Shown: positions 44,495 through 53,370 of the stretch, piece after piece
Layout of the letters: each line of letters opens with the position of its first letter
How positions within the stretch are numbered: the stretch's first letter is position 1
From: Embleya sp040605455
Lineage (GTDB): Bacteria > Actinomycetota > Actinomycetes > Streptomycetales > Streptomycetaceae
DNA: 64,000 nt
Assembly: GCF_040605455.1 (NCBI RefSeq)
Contig: NZ_JBEXCV010000033.1
Coordinates: 1 to 64,000, forward strand
Reading direction: 5' to 3'
Position numbers and translations under genes: made by a program
Notes under the pieces: model-generated
What the model was told of the DNA's origin: nothing
Seen by the model: the letters and a program-made list of their open reading frames with translations, nothing else
The model's database searches: none

Positions 44495-45472
44495 ATGTCT
44501 CTCGGTGCCGCATCCACTCGCATCAGTCGAACCCCGGCCATTCGCGATCTGCTCGCGAACGGCACCCGGTCCTTCTCGTTCGAGTTCATGCCACCCAGGA
44601 CGGAGCAGGGCACCCGCACCCTGTGGGACGCCATCCGTCGGGTCGAGGCGCTCGCGCCGACCTTCGTCTCGGTCACCTATGGCGCCGGCGGCTCCAGCCG
44701 GGGGCTGACCGTGGACACCACCGAGCGGATCGCCACCGAGACCACGCTCACCCCGGTGGGGCACCTCACCGCGGTCGGGCACTCGCGCGCCGAGCTGCGC
44801 AACATCATCGGGCAGTACGCCGACGCGGGCGTGCGTAACGTGCTCGCGCTGCGCGGCGACCCGCCGGGCGATGTGAAGGGCGAGTGGGTCGCCCACCCGG
44901 ACGGCTTCACGTACGCGAGTGAGCTGGTGGAGCTGCTGCGCGCGTCCGGCGACTTCTGCGTGGGTGTGGCCGCGTTCCCGGAGATGCACCCGCGCTCGGC
45001 GAGCTGGGACGAGGACATCCGGCACTTCGTGGCCAAGTGCCGCGCGGGCGCCGACTACGCGATCACCCAGATGTTCTTCCGGGTCGAGGACTACCTGCGG
45101 CTGCGCGACCGGGTCGCGGCGGCCGGGTGCGACATCCCGATCATTCCCGAGGTGATGCCGGTCACCAGCCCGACCACGCTGGTGCGGGCGAACGAGCTGA
45201 GCGGCTGCTCGGTGCCGGCCGATTTGGCGGCGGCGGTCGAGGCGGCCGCGGACGACCGGGCGGCGGTGCGCGCGATCGGCGCGGAGTTCGCGACCCGGAT
45301 GTCCGAGCGACTGCTCGCCGAGGGCGCGCCGGGGCTGCACTTCATCACCCTCAACCGATCCACGGCGACCACCGAGATCTACCAGAACCTCGGACTGCAC
45401 GAACGATCGGGCGAAGGGCCGAACAACGGCTCGGGCGTGGCCGCGGGCGAAGGATTGGGCCAAGCCGGCTGA
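44495..45472 (+). CDS. metF: 5,10-Methylenetetrahydrofolate reductase
   Basis: A 325-residue FAD-dependent TIM-barrel enzyme making 5-methyltetrahydrofolate for methionine synthesis. Typical stretches are FSFEFMPPRTEQG, SVTYGAGGSSR, VLALRGDPPG, GVAAFPEMHP, AKCRAGADYAITQMFF and IIPEVMPVTS. The C-terminus extends 30 residues past the fold. In mycobacteria the equivalent position holds Rv2172c, a divergent MetF-like protein; here the sequence is canonical. GATAGCCT lies 12 nt before the ATG, so the leader would be very short. Confidence 0.94.
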   Translation: MSLGAASTRISRTPAIRDLLANGTRSFSFEFMPPRTEQGTRTLWDAIRRVEALAPTFVSVTYGAGGSSRGLTVDTTERIATETTLTPVGHLTAVGHSRAELRNIIGQYADAGVRNVLALRGDPPGDVKGEWVAHPDGFTYASELVELLRASGDFCVGVAAFPEMHPRSASWDEDIRHFVAKCRAGADYAITQMFFRVEDYLRLRDRVAAAGCDIPIIPEVMPVTSPTTLVRANELSGCSVPADLAAAVEAAADDRAAVRAIGAEFATRMSERLLAEGAPGLHFITLNRSTATTEIYQNLGLHERSGEGPNNGSGVAAGEGLGQAG

Positions 45473-45555
45473 TTCGGTTGGTTCCCGACGACGGTTCATC
45501 CTCCGATGCCGCAGCGCTAGGGTGAGGCAACGCGCCGGTAACGAAGGGATCGACC

Positions 45556-45849
45556 GTGCAGATCGGCCTGGTGGTGCTCTACATCCTGTTCGTGCCGATC
45601 GGACTGTGGCTGCTGACCGAGGTGCTGTGGCAGCACGGCGCACCGTTTCGCTACCGGGTGCTCGCCTTCGTCGGCTTCATCGGCGTGGCCGTGGGCGTGG
45701 GCATCAAGAACCCGGTGGTGGTCGGCATCGGGGTGTTCTGCTTCGCGGTCGGCCAGTTCCTGACCACGCGCTATGTGCGCAAGGCGTACCACCACGGCTG
45801 GACGGTCAGCGGCCGCCGCCCGAAGGGCCGCCGGGCCAAGGCCCGCTGA
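45556..45849 (+). CDS. Small membrane protein with three helices
   Basis: A 97-residue protein with three hydrophobic segments (IGLVVLYILFVPIGLWLLTEVLW, VLAFVGFIGVAVGVGI, VVVGIGVFCFAVGQFL) and a strongly basic C-terminal tail (SGRRPKGRRAKAR), so the tail probably faces the cytosol. No family recognised. GTG 45556 has GAAGGGA 6 nt upstream. It lies downstream of metF and converges on the CrtI-like gene. Confidence 0.65.
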   Translation: MQIGLVVLYILFVPIGLWLLTEVLWQHGAPFRYRVLAFVGFIGVAVGVGIKNPVVVGIGVFCFAVGQFLTTRYVRKAYHHGWTVSGRRPKGRRAKAR

Positions 45850-45874
45850 GGACACTGCCGGACCGGCCCTGGAA

Positions 45875-47362
45875 CTACGCGCGCCCGATCAGCTCCGCCA
45901 CCAGTGCCGCGGACATACCGACCCGGGTCAGACCACCGCCCGGGTGGGCGCTCGCACCGACCGAGAACAGGCCCGGTACGGCCGACCGGTTCGGCACTCG
46001 GCGCGGCGCGTTGCGCGGACCGTCGGCACCCGCGCCCGGCACCTCGCCGCCCGGGGCGCCGGTCTGCCCGGCCAGGTCGGCGGGGGTGCGCAGCACCGAC
46101 CACAACACCCGGTCGCGCACGTCCAGGCCGCGGCGGGCGAGCAGGTCGAGCACGGTCGCCGAAAAGCCGTCCCGCCCGGCGGCCGCATCCCAGTCCATCG
46201 GGCCGTGTCGGGGCACGCGCAGCTGTACCGTCCACGCGCTGTGTCCCTCGGGGGCCAGCGTCTCGTCGTCCGGGGCCAATACGCACAGCGTGGGATCGGC
46301 CGGCGGCGTCGCCCGGTCGGCGAACAACGCGTCCGGTTCGCGCCCGGGGTCGTCCGCGAACAAATAGGTGCGGTGCGGTGTCCCCGGGGTGCGACCGCGC
46401 AGCGCGAGATGCAGTTCGAGCATTGCCGAGGAGGCCGGCACCCGGCCGGCCGCCGGAGCCTTCGGGCCCGGCAACAACCCGGCGGCCCCGGGGTCGATCG
46501 GCAGGTCGGTGATCACGATGTCGGCGTCGAGCCGGCCGCCGTCGGCGAACAGCACGCCGGACACCCGCCCGCCCGCGCGTTCGATCGCGGTCACCGCGGT
46601 GTCGGTGCGCACCTTCACCTTCCGCTGCACACAGCGCGCGTGCAGCGCCTCGGTCATCCGGTGCAGGCCCCCGCGCACCCACCACACCCCGAAGGTCTCC
46701 TCCAGATACGGCAGCGTGGCCAGCGTCGCGGGCGCCTTGCCGGGGTGGCAGCCCGCCTCGACGGCGAAGCGTTCGAGATGGGCGCGCAGCCGCGGGTCGC
46801 TCAGGTGGGCCCGACCGAGCGAGCGCAACGAGCGCCAGGGCGCGGTGGTGCGCAGGTCGGCCCGCCCGCCCGCGCTGCGCAGCCGCTCGGCCCGCCCGGC
46901 CGGATCGGCCAGGAGCGGCGCCTCGAAGAAGGTCTTGCGGGTGATGCCCCACATCTCGCCGGCCCGGTGCAGCAGCCGCTGCCAGTCGTCGCCCGCACCG
47001 GGCCCGAAGCCGGACTCGAACGCGTCGTGCGTCCCGGACCGGGACGCGTTGGGGATGTCGACGACGGTGCGCGGCCCGTTCGCGGCGGCGAAGGACTCCC
47101 GGGTGGGGGTGGTGACCGGGACCAGGTCCACGACGTCCTCGATCGCAGCGCCGGTCTTGAGGAACAGGTCGCGATAGACGGCCGGCAGCGTGAGCAGCCC
47201 CGGGCCGGTGGTGAAGGTGAAGCCGTCCCGGACGATCGACCCGGACGCCCCGCCGGTCGAGGAGGACCGTTCGCAGATCGTCACCTCGTGCCGAAGCGTG
47301 GCCAGCCGAGCGGCCACCGCCAATCCACCCATACCTGCGCCGACAACCACGATGCGTGCCAC
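45875..47362 (-). CDS. Phytoene-desaturase-like FAD oxidoreductase (CrtI family)
   Basis: A 495-residue FAD enzyme of the carotenoid oxidoreductase family. The N-terminal motif is RIVVVGAGMGGLAVAARLATLRHEVTICERSSSTGGASG. GFTFTTGPGLLTLP follows, and the C-terminal FSVGASAHPGGGLTRVGMSAALVAELI is the CrtI signature. It could desaturate or oxidise a carotenoid or another polyprenyl compound, but no phytoene synthase (crtB) is adjacent, so it may act on something else. The start is GTG, with a weak ribosome site. Its upstream region holds a perfect 20-bp hairpin. Confidence 0.85.
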   Translation of the reverse strand: MARIVVVGAGMGGLAVAARLATLRHEVTICERSSSTGGASGSIVRDGFTFTTGPGLLTLPAVYRDLFLKTGAAIEDVVDLVPVTTPTRESFAAANGPRTVVDIPNASRSGTHDAFESGFGPGAGDDWQRLLHRAGEMWGITRKTFFEAPLLADPAGRAERLRSAGGRADLRTTAPWRSLRSLGRAHLSDPRLRAHLERFAVEAGCHPGKAPATLATLPYLEETFGVWWVRGGLHRMTEALHARCVQRKVKVRTDTAVTAIERAGGRVSGVLFADGGRLDADIVITDLPIDPGAAGLLPGPKAPAAGRVPASSAMLELHLALRGRTPGTPHRTYLFADDPGREPDALFADRATPPADPTLCVLAPDDETLAPEGHSAWTVQLRVPRHGPMDWDAAAGRDGFSATVLDLLARRGLDVRDRVLWSVLRTPADLAGQTGAPGGEVPGAGADGPRNAPRRVPNRSAVPGLFSVGASAHPGGGLTRVGMSAALVAELIGRA

Positions 47363-47841
47363 GGTGGCACAGCGTATATGCAGGTGAGGGGGATCAGGCC
47401 CGCCCCCCGGGCCTGATCCCCCTCACCTTCCCGCGACCGCTCCCCACGGTCCACGGGCCCACCCCCCAGCGGGTCACGATTGGTAAGACTCGCGACCCGG
47501 GCAGAGGGTTGTACGCGCGAGGAAAATTTCTTTCCATCGAATGCAACCCGGGTCGGAAATCGTGATCAAGACGGATATGGACGGCGATACTCGGGCCCGC
47601 TTCTGAGTATCCGTACGGATGTTCGCCGCCCGGGCCGACCCGGCACAGTGGTGGGCACGGGGAAGCGCCCACGGGAGTCTCGGGGGAGCGCCGTTCGGGG
47701 GAACGGCGGGGCGCGACGTCATCGGGATCGGCGCGAGGGGCGCCGGTCCCGATGGGCCGGCCGGCCGGGGGTCGTCGGGGCCGGCTCTGCCGATGGGGGC
47801 CGGCGGGGCCGGCGCCGGCCGACGACCCGCCGAGGTCGGGA
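47363..47841. other. Structured intergenic region between CrtI-like and ACC-deaminase-like genes
   Basis: About 480 bp without a convincing protein gene. It contains the 20-bp hairpin (listed separately) and, at 47493-47555, a second fold: CGACCC and GGGTTG (47493-47498, 47506-47511) pair with CAACCC and GGGTCG (47544-47555). The enclosed AT-rich loop holds GGAAA-ATTTC-TTTCC. TAAGACT at about 47484 could be a plus-strand -10. A regulatory or small RNA is possible. Confidence 0.4.
47382..47428. terminator. Perfect 20-bp hairpin upstream of the CrtI-like gene
   Basis: Arms 47382-47401 and 47409-47428 (AGGTGAGGGGGATCAGGCCC and its exact complement) enclose a 7-nt loop. It lies 20 nt from the CrtI-like start codon, in what should be its leader. 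No T-run follows in either direction. It may be an attenuator, the terminator of an unseen RNA gene, or a block to transcription. Confidence 0.6.
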
Positions 47842-48708
47842 TCAGCCGGTGACCACCGCGATCAGCCGGGTGCCCGGGTCGAACGTGCCGCGCTCGGCGA
47901 GGGCGAACAGACCGAACAACATCTTGCCGACGTAGATCGGCTCGGGCGCGAAGTCGTGCCGGGCCGCGAAGTCGGCGAGGAACGTGTCCAGCTCCGGGCC
48001 GCGGCGGGCGTAGCCGCCGTGGTGGAAGCCGTGCTCCACGTGCCAGTTGTCGGTCGGCGCGCCGTATGTGCGCCGCTGGAGGTCGGCCACCTCGTCGGCG
48101 AGGAAGCCGCCCCCCAGCGCCGCGAAGCCGATCGCGCGCCGCCCGGGCGGCAGGCCCGCCGCGATGCCGGCCAGTGTGCCGCCGGTGCCCACCGCGACGC
48201 AGACCACGTCGAAGTCGTCGCCGAGCTCGGCGGGCAGTTCCGCGCAGCCGCGCACGGCGGCCTCGTTGCTGCCGCCCTCCGGGAGTACGTACGCGGGCCC
48301 GTGCTCGGCGAGCAGCCGATCGAGCACCTGCGGGGTGTGTTTGGCGCGGTAGGTGGCGCGGTCCACGAACACCAGCCGCATGCCGTGTTCGACGGCGAAG
48401 GCGAGCGACGGGTTGAGCGGGCGATCGGCGAGCTCCTCACCGCGCACCACGCCCACCGTGGCCAGTCCGAGCGCGTGGCCGGCCGCGGCGGTGGCCCGCA
48501 GGTGGTTGGAGTACGCGCCACCGAAGGTCAACAGCGTGCGCTGCCCCTGCCCGCGGGCCGCCGTCAGGTTGTGCTTCAGCTTGCGCCACTTGTTGCCCGA
48601 CACCTCGGGGTGGATCAGGTCGTCCCGCTTGAGCGCGAGGCGCAGGCCGAGGGCGGTCAGTCGGGGATCGCACAGCTCGTGCAGCGGGGAGGGCAGACAT
48701 GGGCGCAC
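47842..48708 (-). CDS. ACC-deaminase / D-cysteine-desulfhydrase family PLP enzyme
   Basis: A 288-residue fold-type II PLP enzyme. The Schiff-base Lys is in LIHPEVSGNKWRKLKHNL (GNK), followed by TFGGAYSNHLRATAAAG, VLPEGGSNEAAVRGC and CVAVGTGGTLAGIAAGLP for phosphate binding. The family includes 1-aminocyclopropane-1-carboxylate deaminase and D-cysteine desulfhydrase; the sequence does not decide between them. GTG 48708 is the best start, although no ribosome site is clear and the frame stays open far upstream. It diverges from the SOS cassette and shares its intergenic region. Confidence 0.85.
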   Translation of the reverse strand: MRPCLPSPLHELCDPRLTALGLRLALKRDDLIHPEVSGNKWRKLKHNLTAARGQGQRTLLTFGGAYSNHLRATAAAGHALGLATVGVVRGEELADRPLNPSLAFAVEHGMRLVFVDRATYRAKHTPQVLDRLLAEHGPAYVLPEGGSNEAAVRGCAELPAELGDDFDVVCVAVGTGGTLAGIAAGLPPGRRAIGFAALGGGFLADEVADLQRRTYGAPTDNWHVEHGFHHGGYARRGPELDTFLADFAARHDFAPEPIYVGKMLFGLFALAERGTFDPGTRLIAVVTG

Positions 48709-48812
48709 CCGGACAAGGGTGGCACGTCCGGTTGGTCCCCGGTGGTGTCGGTGTCGCCTGTCACGGTGGAAAGCGTGGGGAGCGACCCGCTCTCGACGAC
48801 CGGCCCGGTGGA

Positions 48813-48842
48813 CTCGAACATGCTCGAACATCACTCGAACAC
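48813..48842. repeat. Three direct repeats CTCGAACA(T/C) at helical spacing
   Basis: CTCGAACAT at 48813, CTCGAACAT at 48823 and CTCGAACAC at 48834 are spaced 10 and 11 bp, so all face one side of the helix. Each contains the LexA half-site TCGAAC. They lie about 105 bp upstream of the ACC-deaminase-like start and about 70 bp upstream of the perfect LexA box. Confidence 0.75.
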
Positions 48843-48912
48843 GACGGTTCGCCCGGGACTGCGGCAATGACGTTGACGTGGGTGGAGGAGAGAGCTTTAC
48901 TGGCAAACGAGA

Positions 48913-48928
48913 TCGAACTTTTGTTCGA
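48913..48928. promoter_or_regulatory. Perfect LexA (SOS) box
   Basis: TCGAACTTTTGTTCGA is a perfect TCGAAC-N4-GTTCGA palindrome, the actinobacterial SOS-box consensus. It lies 108 nt upstream of the first gene of the cassette that includes dnaE2 and dinB. A second palindrome, GTTCGACTCGAAC (48936-48948), follows 8 bp later with half-sites in the opposite order. LexA should repress the operon until DNA damage. Confidence 0.93.
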
Positions 48929-49035
48929 AGAAAGAGTTCGACTCGAACGGTACGGGGCAAGCGGATGGGCAGCCTGGGGCTGCGGTGCGTGGGGAAGCGC
49001 ATCGCGGCTCCCGGCCTCGGCAGAGGAGGAGCTGT

Positions 49036-49323
49036 ATGACGCGCCTGCACACCGACCCGGTGGAGGTGCTGCGCAGTGGTGGGGATCCCGCGCGGTTCCT
49101 GTGGCACGACCGGCTCTACGTGGTCCGGGAGGTGCTCGGTCACTGGGTGGAGACCGGCGAGTGGTGGCAGCACGCGCGCTCGCGGACCGCCGTGGTGGCG
49201 ACGGGGGAGCGCGAGGTGTGGCGCGTGGAGGCCGGGGCCGGCCGCAGCGCGCCGTTGGGTGTGTACGACCTCAGCCTGGACGCCGGCGCCGGGACCTGGA
49301 CGCTGGCGCGGACCGCCGATTGA
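49036..49323 (+). CDS. DUF6504-like small protein, first gene of the SOS cassette
   Basis: A 95-residue protein (HTDPVEVLRSGGDPARFLWHDRLYVVREVLGHWVETGEWW...) rich in beta strands and Trp, resembling the DUF6504 family seen beside actinobacterial translesion polymerase genes. The part FLWHDRLYVVREVLGHWVETGEWW suggests a small nucleic-acid or protein-binding barrel (inference). ATG 49036 follows GAGGAGG by 6 nt. The LexA box lies 108 nt upstream. The next gene starts 13 nt after the stop, so this is the head of a damage-induced operon. Confidence 0.7.
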   Translation: MTRLHTDPVEVLRSGGDPARFLWHDRLYVVREVLGHWVETGEWWQHARSRTAVVATGEREVWRVEAGAGRSAPLGVYDLSLDAGAGTWTLARTAD

Positions 49324-49336
49324 GGAGGTGACTGCC

Positions 49337-49843
49337 GTGAGCGCGAGTGTGAGTGCGAGCGCGAGTTGGAACCAGTCCGCCCACATACCCGAGCCGCCGA
49401 TCCGCCGGGCGCCCGTGCGCTGGTCGTCCGCCCCGCGCGGCGCGCTCGATCTGCTGACCCAGGCCCGGCGCGGGCTCACCGAGGCCGCCGTCAACCACGA
49501 CGCCGCGGAGCGGTACGCCACCGCCCACCTGGCCGCGCTGCGGGTGGCCGCAGCCGTGCTGGCCGCCCGGGCACAGGCCGACGACGAGCGCCCGGGCCGT
49601 CGCCGGCGGGCCCCGCGCAGCGCATGGGAGCTGCTGCCGAAGGTGGCGCCCGAGCTGACCGAGTGGGCGGCCTTCTTCGCGTCCGGCGCCCGCAAGCGTG
49701 CCGCAGCCGAGGCCGGGCTGCCCGGCGCGGTCACCGGCCGCGAGGCGGACGACCTGATCCGCGACGTGGAGAGCTTCTTCCGCCTGGTGGTGCGACTGCT
49801 CGCGCTGCCCCCGATCCCGGCCCCACCCCCTCCTATCGATTGA
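49337..49843 (+). CDS. HEPN-like helical protein (SAV_6107-type) in the SOS cassette
   Basis: A 168-residue, almost fully helical protein: RGALDLLTQARRGLTEAAVNHDAAERYATAHLAALRVAAAVLAARAQ, then APRSAWELLPKVAPELTEWAAFFASGARKRAAAEAG and READDLIRDVESFFRLVVRLL. It resembles the HEPN-type family I know as SAV_6107. GTG 49337 has GAGGAGGT 8 nt upstream. It ends 10 nt before dnaE2. It occupies the place that imuA' has in mycobacterial mutasome operons, so it may be an accessory factor; this is inference. Confidence 0.7.
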   Translation: MSASVSASASWNQSAHIPEPPIRRAPVRWSSAPRGALDLLTQARRGLTEAAVNHDAAERYATAHLAALRVAAAVLAARAQADDERPGRRRRAPRSAWELLPKVAPELTEWAAFFASGARKRAAAEAGLPGAVTGREADDLIRDVESFFRLVVRLLALPPIPAPPPPID

Positions 49844-49853
49844 ACGCACCACC

Positions 49854-52800
49854 ATGAACCGACCGAGTCGATCGAACCGCCCGTTCGTCCACCTGCACGT
49901 CGCGTCCGGGCATTCGATGCGCTACGGCGTCGCGCACCCGCGCACGCTGATCGAGCGCGCGGTCGAACACGGTCTGGACACGCTCGCGCTGACCGATCGG
50001 GACGGGGTCTACGGCGCCGTCGCGTTCGCCCGCGGATGTGTCGCGGCGGGCATCCGGCCGATCCTGGGCGCCGAGCTCGCGGTGCTGCCCGCCGAACCGG
50101 CCGCCGCCGAGGCGGGCCGGCGTCGACGCACCCCGGCGCGCGGCGGCGCGTTCACCGACCCCGGCCATCCCCGGATCACCGTGCTCGCCCGGGGCAAGGC
50201 CGGCTGGGGCGCGCTGTGCCGGCTGATCAGCGACGCGCACCGGCGCGACCGGGCCAACCCGGTGACCACGTGGGACGCGCTCGCCGCGACCGACGGCGCC
50301 GTGGTGGTGCTGGCCGGACCCGACTCGGAGATCGGGCGGGCGGTCGCCGCCGACGAGTGCGCACGCGCCGAGCGGCTGCTCACCCGAGCCCGGACCGCGC
50401 TGGCCCAAGATGCCTTCTTCGTCGAACTGGTATGCCATCTGGCGCCGCTCGGCCGGGCCCGCTCGGCCGCCCACGCGGCCCGGATGTTGCTCCTGGCGGA
50501 TGCCCACCGGGTGCCCGCCGTGCTCACCAACGCGGTGCGCTACGCCGACCGCGAGGACGCCGTGGTCGCCGACGTGCTCGACGCGGCCCGCCGACTGGTC
50601 CCGCTGGGCCGGCACCACCTCACCCGCACCGGCTCCGAGGAATACCTCAAGCCCACCCTCGACATGGTCGCCGTCGCCGCCGAGATCACCTGCCTGGCCG
50701 GCCGCGGTACCGCCGCCGCGCTGCTCGACGCCACCCGGGCCCTCGCCGACGGTCTGGTCCTGGACCCGGCCGAGGACCTCGGCATCGGCAGCGTGTTCTA
50801 CCCCGAGCCGGAGGTGCTCGGCGTCCCGGCGAGCCGAGCCGCCGCCGAACTGCGCGCCCGCTGCGAGGCTGGCCTGGGCCTGCGCGGGATCGCCCCCACC
50901 GCCGAGGCCCGCACCCGCCTGGACGACGAACTCGCGCTGATCGGCCGGCTCGGCCTGCCGTCCTACTTCCTGACCGTGGCCGGCGTGGTCGACCTGATCC
51001 GGGAGATGGGCGTGCGCTGCGCGGCCCGCGGCTCCGGTGCGGGCAGCCTGGTCAACCACCTGCTCGGCATCTCCGGGGTGGACCCGCTGCGGCACGGTCT
51101 GCTGATGGAGCGATTCGTCTCGGACCGGCGCGCCGCCCTGCCCGACATCGACGTCGACGTGGAGTCCGCCCGCCGCACCGACGTGTACCGGCGAATCATG
51201 GAGGTCTTCGGCCCCGAGCGCTGCGCGTGTGTGTCGATGGCCGAGACCTACCGCGCCCGACACGCCATCCGCGACGTCGGCGCGGCGCTGGGCCTGGCCG
51301 CCGGTGAGATCGACGAACTGGCCAAGGCGTTCCCGCACATCCGGGCCCGCGACCTCGGCGCGGCCCGGCGCGACCTGCCCGAGCTGCGCGCGAGCCGACT
51401 CGCCCAGGACGGCGGTCTGGACGGCCTGTTCGCCCTCGCCGCCCGCCTGGACGGGCTGCCCCGGCACCTCGCCCTGCACCCGTGCGGCGTGCTGCTCTCC
51501 AACCCCACCCTGCTGGACCGCACCCCCGTCGAGACCTCCGCGCAGGGCTTCCCGATGAGCCAGTTCGACAAGGAGGACGTCGAACACCTCGGACTGCTCA
51601 AGCTCGACGTGCTCGGCGTGCGGATGCAGTCCGCGATGGCCCACGCGGTGGCCGAGATCGAACGCGTCGACGGCGCCGCCCCCGACCTGGACGCGGTCCC
51701 GCAGGACGACCCCGCGACCTTCGAGCTGATCCGCTCCAAGCGGACCTTGGGCTGCTTCCAGATCGAATCGCCCGGTCAGCGGGAACTGATCGGCAAGTTC
51801 GCCCCGGAGACGTTCGAGGACATCATCGTGGACATCTCGCTGTTCCGGCCCGGCCCGGTCAAGAGCGACATGGTCACCCCGTTCCTGGCCGCCCGTCAGG
51901 GCTGGGCCGAGCCGTACTACATCCACGAAGACTTCCGGAAGGCGCTCGCCGAGACCTGCGGCGTCGTGGTCTTCCACGAACAGGTGATCCGGATCATCTC
52001 CATCGCGACCGGCTGCGATCTCGCCCGCGGCGACGCGGCCCGGCGCGCGCTGGGCAGCCACGAGCGGAAACCGGTCGTCCGGGACTGGCTGTACGAGCGG
52101 GCCGCGGCACGCGGCTACACCGCTCCCGTGATCGACAAGATCTGGGAAGTGCTGGAGGCATTCGCGTCGTTCGGCTTCTGCAAGGCGCACGCCGCCGCGT
52201 TCGCGGTGCCCACCTACCAGTCCGCGTGGCTCAAGACGCACCACACCGCCGCGTTCCTGGCCGGCGTGCTCACCCACGACCCGGGGATGTACCCCAAACG
52301 GCTGATCCTGGACGACGCGCGCCAATTCGGCGTGCCGATCCTGGGCGTCGACGTCAACCGCTCGGACGACGTGTACCGGGTCGAGCCCACCGCCGACGGC
52401 ACGCCCGGCATCCGGATCCCGCTGGCCGAGATCAAGGGCATCGGCGCCGACGAGGTCGCACACGTGCTGGCGCACCGCCCGTACGCGTCCCTGGTCGACT
52501 TCAAAGCCCGCGGCGGCGCGTCCCGCCCGACCACCGAGCGGCTGATCACCGTCGGCGCGTTCGACACCGTGCACCCGGCCCCCAGCACACGCCGCGACCT
52601 GCTGCTGCACCTCGCCGACCTGGACCGGCTCGGCCGTGCCGGGCGGCACCGGGGCGGCGCCGAGCTCGACCTCGGGCTGGCCCCCGACACGCCGCCGCGC
52701 ACCGGGCTGCCCGAGCTCACCGCCGTCGAGCGGGTCCGCGCCGAACTCGACATCCTCGGCCTGGACGCCGGCCAACACGTGCTCGACTTCTACGCACCGT

Positions 52801-53318
52801 TCCTGGCCGACCTGGGCATCACCCGAGCCCGCGACCTGCTGAGCCGGCGCAACCGCGCCGAACTGCTCGTGGCCGGCGTCAAGGTGGCCACCCAGACCCC
52901 GCCGATCCGCACCGGCCGCCGGGTGATCTTTCTGACCCTGGACGACGCCACCGGACCGGTGGACACCACCTTCTTCGAGGACGCCCAGGACCCGTACGCG
53001 GCCACCCTGTTCCATTCCTGGCTGCTCGTCGTGCGCGGCGTGCTGCGGCGCACCGGCCCGCGCGGCGTGTCGCTGCGGGCCACCGGCTGCTGGGAGCTGG
53101 GCGGCCTGTACGACGCGTGGAGCACCGGCGGCATCCCGGCCGTACACGAGATGATGGCCGCGTCGACCCCCACCGGCCCCGCACCCGCCACGCGCCGGGT
53201 CCTGGTGCACACGAGCGGCTTCAAGATCTCCCCGTACGCCGACCTGCGCCCGGCCGGCGGCCCCACCAAGCAACCCCCACGCAAGCTCTGGCACGCCAGC
53301 CCCGGGAGCGCGGGATGA
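49854..53318 (+). CDS. dnaE2: Error-prone DNA polymerase III alpha subunit
   Basis: A 1154-residue C-family polymerase. An N-terminal PHP domain (VHLHVASGHSMRYGVAHPRTLIERAVEHGLDTLALTDRDG) is followed by the palm with catalytic acidic motif LPDIDVDVE (near residue 430), the LERF/ARGSGAGSLVNHLLGI region, KEDVEHLGLLKLDVLGVRMQSA, and a C-terminal OB domain. Length and organisation fit DnaE2, which is dispensable for replication and extends across lesions with mutations. It is the third gene of the SOS cassette; the ATG is 10 nt after the HEPN-like gene. Confidence 0.95.
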   Translation: MNRPSRSNRPFVHLHVASGHSMRYGVAHPRTLIERAVEHGLDTLALTDRDGVYGAVAFARGCVAAGIRPILGAELAVLPAEPAAAEAGRRRRTPARGGAFTDPGHPRITVLARGKAGWGALCRLISDAHRRDRANPVTTWDALAATDGAVVVLAGPDSEIGRAVAADECARAERLLTRARTALAQDAFFVELVCHLAPLGRARSAAHAARMLLLADAHRVPAVLTNAVRYADREDAVVADVLDAARRLVPLGRHHLTRTGSEEYLKPTLDMVAVAAEITCLAGRGTAAALLDATRALADGLVLDPAEDLGIGSVFYPEPEVLGVPASRAAAELRARCEAGLGLRGIAPTAEARTRLDDELALIGRLGLPSYFLTVAGVVDLIREMGVRCAARGSGAGSLVNHLLGISGVDPLRHGLLMERFVSDRRAALPDIDVDVESARRTDVYRRIMEVFGPERCACVSMAETYRARHAIRDVGAALGLAAGEIDELAKAFPHIRARDLGAARRDLPELRASRLAQDGGLDGLFALAARLDGLPRHLALHPCGVLLSNPTLLDRTPVETSAQGFPMSQFDKEDVEHLGLLKLDVLGVRMQSAMAHAVAEIERVDGAAPDLDAVPQDDPATFELIRSKRTLGCFQIESPGQRELIGKFAPETFEDIIVDISLFRPGPVKSDMVTPFLAARQGWAEPYYIHEDFRKALAETCGVVVFHEQVIRIISIATGCDLARGDAARRALGSHERKPVVRDWLYERAAARGYTAPVIDKIWEVLEAFASFGFCKAHAAAFAVPTYQSAWLKTHHTAAFLAGVLTHDPGMYPKRLILDDARQFGVPILGVDVNRSDDVYRVEPTADGTPGIRIPLAEIKGIGADEVAHVLAHRPYASLVDFKARGGASRPTTERLITVGAFDTVHPAPSTRRDLLLHLADLDRLGRAGRHRGGAELDLGLAPDTPPRTGLPELTAVERVRAELDILGLDAGQHVLDFYAPFLADLGITRARDLLSRRNRAELLVAGVKVATQTPPIRTGRRVIFLTLDDATGPVDTTFFEDAQDPYAATLFHSWLLVVRGVLRRTGPRGVSLRATGCWELGGLYDAWSTGGIPAVHEMMAASTPTGPAPATRRVLVHTSGFKISPYADLRPAGGPTKQPPRKLWHASPGSAG

Positions 53319-53370
53319 CTCCCCACAACGCCCTAAGGTGGAACCCGACCAGTTCCGGAGGAGGGTGTCC

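Larger units (their letters stand above)
48709..49035. other. Divergent control region of the SOS cassette and ACC-deaminase-like gene
   Basis: This 327-bp region contains seven LexA half-sites (TCGAAC/GTTCGA) between 48814 and 48948: three direct repeats, one perfect LexA box and one inverted pair, listed separately. It has no convincing gene. The frame starting ATG at 48867 (TLTWVEERALLANEIELL) looks accidental. Confidence 0.6.

Noticed and set aside
48867..49331. Frame starting MTLTWVEERALLANEIELL in the SOS control region
   Set aside because: It overlaps the LexA box and the DUF6504 gene in another frame, lacks a good ribosome site position, and turns into Gly/Arg-rich nonsense.
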